Under the pieces are notes generated by a model, which was given only the letters and a program-made list of their open reading frames with translations, made no database searches and was not told where the DNA came from. Shown piece after piece: positions 5,350-7,661 of a stretch of DNA of 7,661 bases. The stretch is from Erwinia sp. (lineage in GTDB: Bacteria > Pseudomonadota > Gammaproteobacteria > Enterobacterales > Enterobacteriaceae): assembly GCA_003512805.1 (NCBI GenBank), contig DOOK01000017.1:1-7661 (forward strand), read 5' to 3'. Both the position numbers and the translations under genes were made by a program. Each line of letters opens with the position of its first letter. Within the stretch, counting starts at the first letter, position 1.

Positions 5350-6258
5350 CTATCCCAGACGCTGAATAGCGTGCTCCAGCGCGCTGTGCAGCAGCTGGCG
5401 ATCGTGGCGGTATTTGATATCCGCTGCCTCCAGTGGCTCCTGCACAATCAGTCGCCCGCTGACGCCAGTGGTATCCACATGCGGGCCAACGACCACCGCA
5501 TCAATAACCTTCCTGCCGATATATTTTTCCATGATAGCCAGCTTGTCCGCCAGCGTTAGTCGGGCTGCTGCCGGGCTAAGCTCTTTGCCCAGGTTGCCGA
5601 TAAATACCATCGGGGCGGGCGTACGCCTGAGCGCCTGCGCCATATCCGGTAGCAGCAGCACGGGCATCAGGCTGGTATAAAAACTGCCCGGGCCAATCAG
5701 GATCAGATCGGCGTCGTTGATGGCCTCAACGGCTTCTTTAGTGGCGCTGGCGCTGGCTGAAAGCAGCAGCTCACGCGGCGGCAGGGCAAGCCGATCAATG
5801 GCCGTTTCGCCATAAACTTGCTCGCCCCGGTCATCGATGGCAATAAGATCCACCGGCTGTTCGGACATCGGGATCAGAAAGGCGTCCACCTTGAGCAGAT
5901 TGCGGATCAGATTGATCGCCTCCATCGGGCGCACGCTCAGGTGATCCAGCGCTTTCAGCATCAGGTTGCCCAGATTATGGCCAGCCAGCTCGCCCTGGCC
6001 GCCAAAACGGTATTCAAACATGGCGGAGGCCACGCTGGGCTCGGTAATTAGCTGGTTCAGGCAGTTACGCATATCGCCCCAGGCGATGCCGCCTTCCGCA
6101 TGGCGGATCCGCCCCGTAGATCCGCCATTGTCGGTGGTGGTGACGATGCCGGTCAGGCGTGAGCCAAGCGAAGAGAGAGCAGATAAAACACGGCCCAGGC
6201 CATGCCCGCCGCCGAGCGCCACGACGCGGTCGAGATCGGCCAGAGTGCGGTTACGCAT
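5350..6258 (-). CDS. ybhK: YvcK/YbhK family protein (CofD-like fold; putative gluconeogenesis factor)
   Basis: The 302-residue product matches E. coli YbhK in length and nearly throughout. The family has a CofD-like Rossmann fold. In Bacillus the homologue YvcK is needed for growth on gluconeogenic carbon sources and cell shape and binds UDP-sugars; the enteric role is not settled. Visible family motifs are [14 protein letters not shown] (12-25), [13 protein letters not shown] (40-52), [12 protein letters not shown] (56-67), [16 protein letters not shown] (86-101), [13 protein letters not shown] (187-199) and [12 protein letters not shown] (283-294). Start ATG at 6258 is preceded by AAGGAA (6263-6268) at good spacing. 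It lies between uvrB and moaA, as in E. coli, divergent from moaA. No clear sigma-70 promoter was found; a CTGACA/TAACAT pair near 6273-6299 is too close to the start to be convincing. Confidence 0.96.
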   Translation of the reverse strand: MRNRTLADLDRVVALGGGHGLGRVLSALSSLGSRLTGIVTTTDNGGSTGRIRHAEGGIAWGDMRNCLNQLITEPSVASAMFEYRFGGQGELAGHNLGNLMLKALDHLSVRPMEAINLIRNLLKVDAFLIPMSEQPVDLIAIDDRGEQVYGETAIDRLALPPRELLLSASASATKEAVEAINDADLILIGPGSFYTSLMPVLLLPDMAQALRRTPAPMVFIGNLGKELSPAAARLTLADKLAIMEKYIGRKVIDAVVVGPHVDTTGVSGRLIVQEPLEAADIKYRHDRQLLHSALEHAIQRLG

Positions 6259-6311
6259 AAAATTCCTTCAATATGTTAACAGGGCGGCCAGCCTGTCAGT
6301 GGTTTCACCTT

Positions 6312-6336
6312 ATTTTACGCTAACGTACCGTAAAAT
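6312..6336. promoter_or_regulatory. 25-bp palindrome between ybhK and moaA
   Basis: ATTTTACG (6312-6319) and CGTAAAAT (6329-6336) are perfect 8-bp arms around a 9-base centre. It lies 54-78 bp before the ybhK start and about 80-105 bp upstream of the predicted moaA transcript start, fitting an operator for either gene. I do not recognise the regulator; it does not match ModE, FNR or LexA patterns. Confidence 0.5.
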
Positions 6337-6348
6337 GGCGTGAAAAAA

Positions 6349-6372
6349 CGTTATATATCAAAATACATAGCG
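6349..6372. promoter_or_regulatory. ModE (molybdate regulator) binding site
   Basis: CGTTATAT (6349-6356), seven bases, TACATAGCG (6364-6372). The E. coli modA operator has CGTTATAT-N7-TACATAACG, so the two differ at one base outside the spacer. ModE-molybdate activates moaA in E. coli. The site is centred about 57 bp upstream of the predicted moaA start, a suitable position for activation. Confidence 0.8.
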
Positions 6373-6381
6373 AATTCCCTG

Positions 6382-6411
6382 CTGGCAACTGCGTTTCGTT
6401 AGCAGTAGAAT
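6382..6411 (+). promoter_or_regulatory. Candidate sigma-70 promoter for moaA
   Basis: CTGGCA (6382-6387), 18 bases, TAGAAT (6406-6411), with start near 6418. This places the whole Moco riboswitch in the leader and the ModE box just upstream of -35. The -35 match is poor, consistent with activator dependence. Confidence 0.5.
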
Positions 6412-6424
6412 TTCACTACCATGG

Positions 6425-6441
6425 TTTACCATACCGGTAAA
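6425..6441 (+). promoter_or_regulatory. Hairpin at the 5' end of the moaA leader
   Basis: TTTACC (6425-6430) and GGTAAA (6436-6441) form a perfect 6-bp stem with an ATACC loop, a few bases after the predicted start and directly before the riboswitch. It may protect the 5' end or compete with riboswitch helix P1; no known role. Confidence 0.4.
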
Positions 6442-6551
6442 TCACACTTAGCCCTGGCACCTAAGTCTTCGGATAGGGTGCCCTGGCCGCAACCTTGAGT
6501 TGCCAGGGTGCAGAAAGAAATGCCTGCATCTCCCGATATTTGGAAGGTGTT
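6441..6551 (+). ncRNA. Moco (molybdenum cofactor) RNA motif riboswitch in the moaA leader
   Basis: The sequence matches the E. coli moaA leader in long stretches, including AAGTCTTCGGATAGGGTGCC and the AGAAAGAAATGCCTGCATCTCCC block. Helices seen: GGCACC (6456-6461) with GGTGCC (6477-6482), enclosing a UUCG hairpin; CCCTGGC (6481-6487) with GCCAGGG (6502-6508); TGCAG (6509-6513) with CTGCA (6524-6528). The outer helix pairs ACACTT (6444-6449) with AAGGTGT (6544-6550), which covers the GGAAGG ribosome binding site of moaA. This predicts translational repression when cofactor is plentiful. It is a recognised motif class of Gammaproteobacteria; direct ligand binding is inferred from genetics in E. 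coli. Confidence 0.93.
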
Positions 6552-6554
6552 CTG

Positions 6555-7541
6555 GTGTCACAATTTACTGATAATTTCGACCGCAGCTTTTACTATCTGC
6601 GCCTGTCGATCACGGACGTTTGTAATTTCCGCTGTAACTACTGCCTGCCGGATGGCTATAAGCCGCAGGGCGTCACCAACAAAAGCTTTCTGTCGCTGGA
6701 TGAAATCCGGCGCGTTACCCGTGCCTTTGCGGCCGCGGGCACGGAAAAGGTGCGCCTGACGGGCGGTGAACCTTCGCTACGCCGCGACTTTGTCGACATC
6801 ATCGCCGCCGTGCGCGAGTCCTCTGCCATCCGCCAGCTTGCCGTGACCACTAACGGCTATCGGCTGGCGCGTGACGTGGCGGCCTGGCGCGAAGCGGGCC
6901 TGACTGCCCTGAACGTCAGCATCGACAGTCTGGATGCCCGCCAGTTTCACGCTATTACCGGTCAGGACAAATTTCATCAGGTCATGGCCGGTATCGATGC
7001 GGCTTTCGAAGCGGGTTTCAGCAAGGTAAAAGTGAATACCGTGCTGATGCGCGACGTCAACCATCACAGCCTGCAAACCTTCCTCGACTGGATCCGTACC
7101 CGGCCAATCCAGCTACGCTTTATTGAGCTGATGGAAACGGGTGAGGGCGGCGATCTCTTCCGCAAGCATCATGTGTCAGGCGAAGTCATCCGCGATCAGC
7201 TGCTGCAACAGGGCTGGGTACGCCAGCTGCGTGGACGCAGCGACGGCCCGGCGCAGGTGTTCTGCCACCCGGACTACGAAGGGGAAATCGGCCTGATCAT
7301 GCCCTACGAGAAAAATTTCTGCGCCAGCTGCAACCGCCTGCGCGTGTCGGCCGTTGGCAAGCTGCATCTCTGCCTGTTTGGCGATGGCGGTGTGTCGCTG
7401 CGCGATCTGCTGCAAAATGACGAGCAGCAGGAGGCGTTACAGGCGCGTATTGCCGCCAGCCTGAAAACCAAAAAGCAGACGCATTTTCTGCATCAGGGCA
7501 ACACCGGCATCACGCAGAATCTCTCTTTTATCGGCGGCTAA
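6555..7541 (+). CDS. moaA: GTP 3',8-cyclase MoaA (radical SAM)
   Basis: MoaA starts molybdenum cofactor synthesis by rearranging GTP to 3',8-cyclo-GTP, which MoaC turns into cyclic pyranopterin monophosphate. The 328-residue protein (E. coli 329) carries the radical-SAM cluster cysteines C23-X3-C27-X2-C30, the SAM-binding GGEP near 70-73, and the second, GTP-binding 4Fe-4S cluster at C256-X2-C259-X13-C273. The C-terminal double glycine needed for activity is present. The start is GTG at 6555, aligned with E. coli MoaA and 7 bases after GGAAGG; E. coli uses ATG one codon further up. The upstream in-frame start at 6495 lies inside the riboswitch and is rejected. First gene of the moa operon, controlled by ModE and the Moco RNA; moaB follows 15 bases after the stop. 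Confidence 0.98.
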   Translation: MSQFTDNFDRSFYYLRLSITDVCNFRCNYCLPDGYKPQGVTNKSFLSLDEIRRVTRAFAAAGTEKVRLTGGEPSLRRDFVDIIAAVRESSAIRQLAVTTNGYRLARDVAAWREAGLTALNVSIDSLDARQFHAITGQDKFHQVMAGIDAAFEAGFSKVKVNTVLMRDVNHHSLQTFLDWIRTRPIQLRFIELMETGEGGDLFRKHHVSGEVIRDQLLQQGWVRQLRGRSDGPAQVFCHPDYEGEIGLIMPYEKNFCASCNRLRVSAVGKLHLCLFGDGGVSLRDLLQNDEQQEALQARIAASLKTKKQTHFLHQGNTGITQNLSFIGG

Positions 7542-7556
7542 CGCATGGAGTCTACA

Positions 7557-7661
7557 ATGGCAAAATCGACGGCGGAATTTATCCCGCTCAACGTGGCGGT
7601 GATGACCGTATCCGACAGCCGTGATGCGGCAGAAGACAGTTCGGGCGACTACCTGCGCGAG
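7557..7661 (+). CDS. moaB: Molybdenum cofactor biosynthesis protein MoaB, 5' part (3' end outside window)
   Basis: Only 35 residues are visible. They contain the MoaB N-terminus EFIPLNVAVMTVSDSRDAAEDSSGDYLRE, matching E. coli MoaB (EFIPTRIAILTVSNRR...DTSGHYLRD). MoaB belongs to the MogA/MoeA molybdopterin-adenylating fold; in E. coli it is dispensable. The ATG at 7557 is preferred because GGAG (7547-7550) lies six bases before it; an in-frame ATG at 7545 would start on that same GGAG and add four residues. Same transcript as moaA, as in the E. coli moaABCDE operon. Confidence 0.95.
   Translation, partial: MAKSTAEFIPLNVAVMTVSDSRDAAEDSSGDYLRE

Noticed and set aside
6495..6554. 20-residue N-terminal extension of MoaA
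   Set aside because: It lies entirely within the conserved Moco RNA structure and has no counterpart in MoaA proteins.
1..7661. CRISPR arrays, tRNA or rRNA genes, insertion sequences or prophage genes
   Set aside because: Searched by eye on both strands; no regularly spaced repeats, no tRNA-like cloverleaf, no transposase, integrase or terminal inverted repeats with target duplications were seen.

Overview
The window comes from an enteric gammaproteobacterium. The order bioC-bioD / uvrB / ybhK / moaA-moaB and near-identity to the E. coli proteins place it in Enterobacterales. Residue differences and the inserted urt-type gene make an Erwiniaceae member (Erwinia/Pantoea type) my best guess, but this is not proven from the sequence.

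Layout: positions 1-1286 hold the end of a biotin operon (bioC, 5' truncated, overlapping bioD). Convergent to bioD is a solitary ABC ATPase gene (1325-2044, minus strand) of the UrtE type, the second ATPase of urea/short-chain amide importers. None of its usual partners (urtA-D) is present in the window. Upstream of it is what looks like a complete nitrogen-control promoter: a sigma-54 -24/-12 element at 2175-2190 and one excellent plus one partial NtrC site at 2276-2315, about 120 and 143 bp upstream of the predicted start. Its Walker A and B motifs are kept but the ABC signature is degenerate (LALEQ instead of LSGGQ). The simplest reading is a urt operon collapsed to its promoter and last gene.

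From 2440 to 2933 lies a dense control region. A DnaA-box cluster (2485-2554) has the position and box arrangement of E. coli DARS1, the site that recharges DnaA with ATP. It is followed by a run of overlapping inverted repeats, then a LexA box and two sigma-70 promoters that drive uvrB (2934-4958), the damage-recognition helicase subunit of UvrABC.

After uvrB, a 391-base gene-free stretch holds several inverted repeats, including two long mutually exclusive hairpins at 5191-5233. Then comes ybhK/yvcK on the minus strand (5350-6258). The last intergenic region carries a palindrome, a ModE (molybdate) operator, a candidate promoter and a molybdenum-cofactor (Moco) riboswitch. The riboswitch overlaps the ribosome binding site of moaA (6555-7541, GTG start). 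moaB begins at 7557 and runs off the window.

The core genes are ordinary housekeeping functions (biotin, DNA repair, Moco synthesis). The less ordinary content is the orphan NtrC-controlled urtE remnant and the regulatory DNA between the genes.
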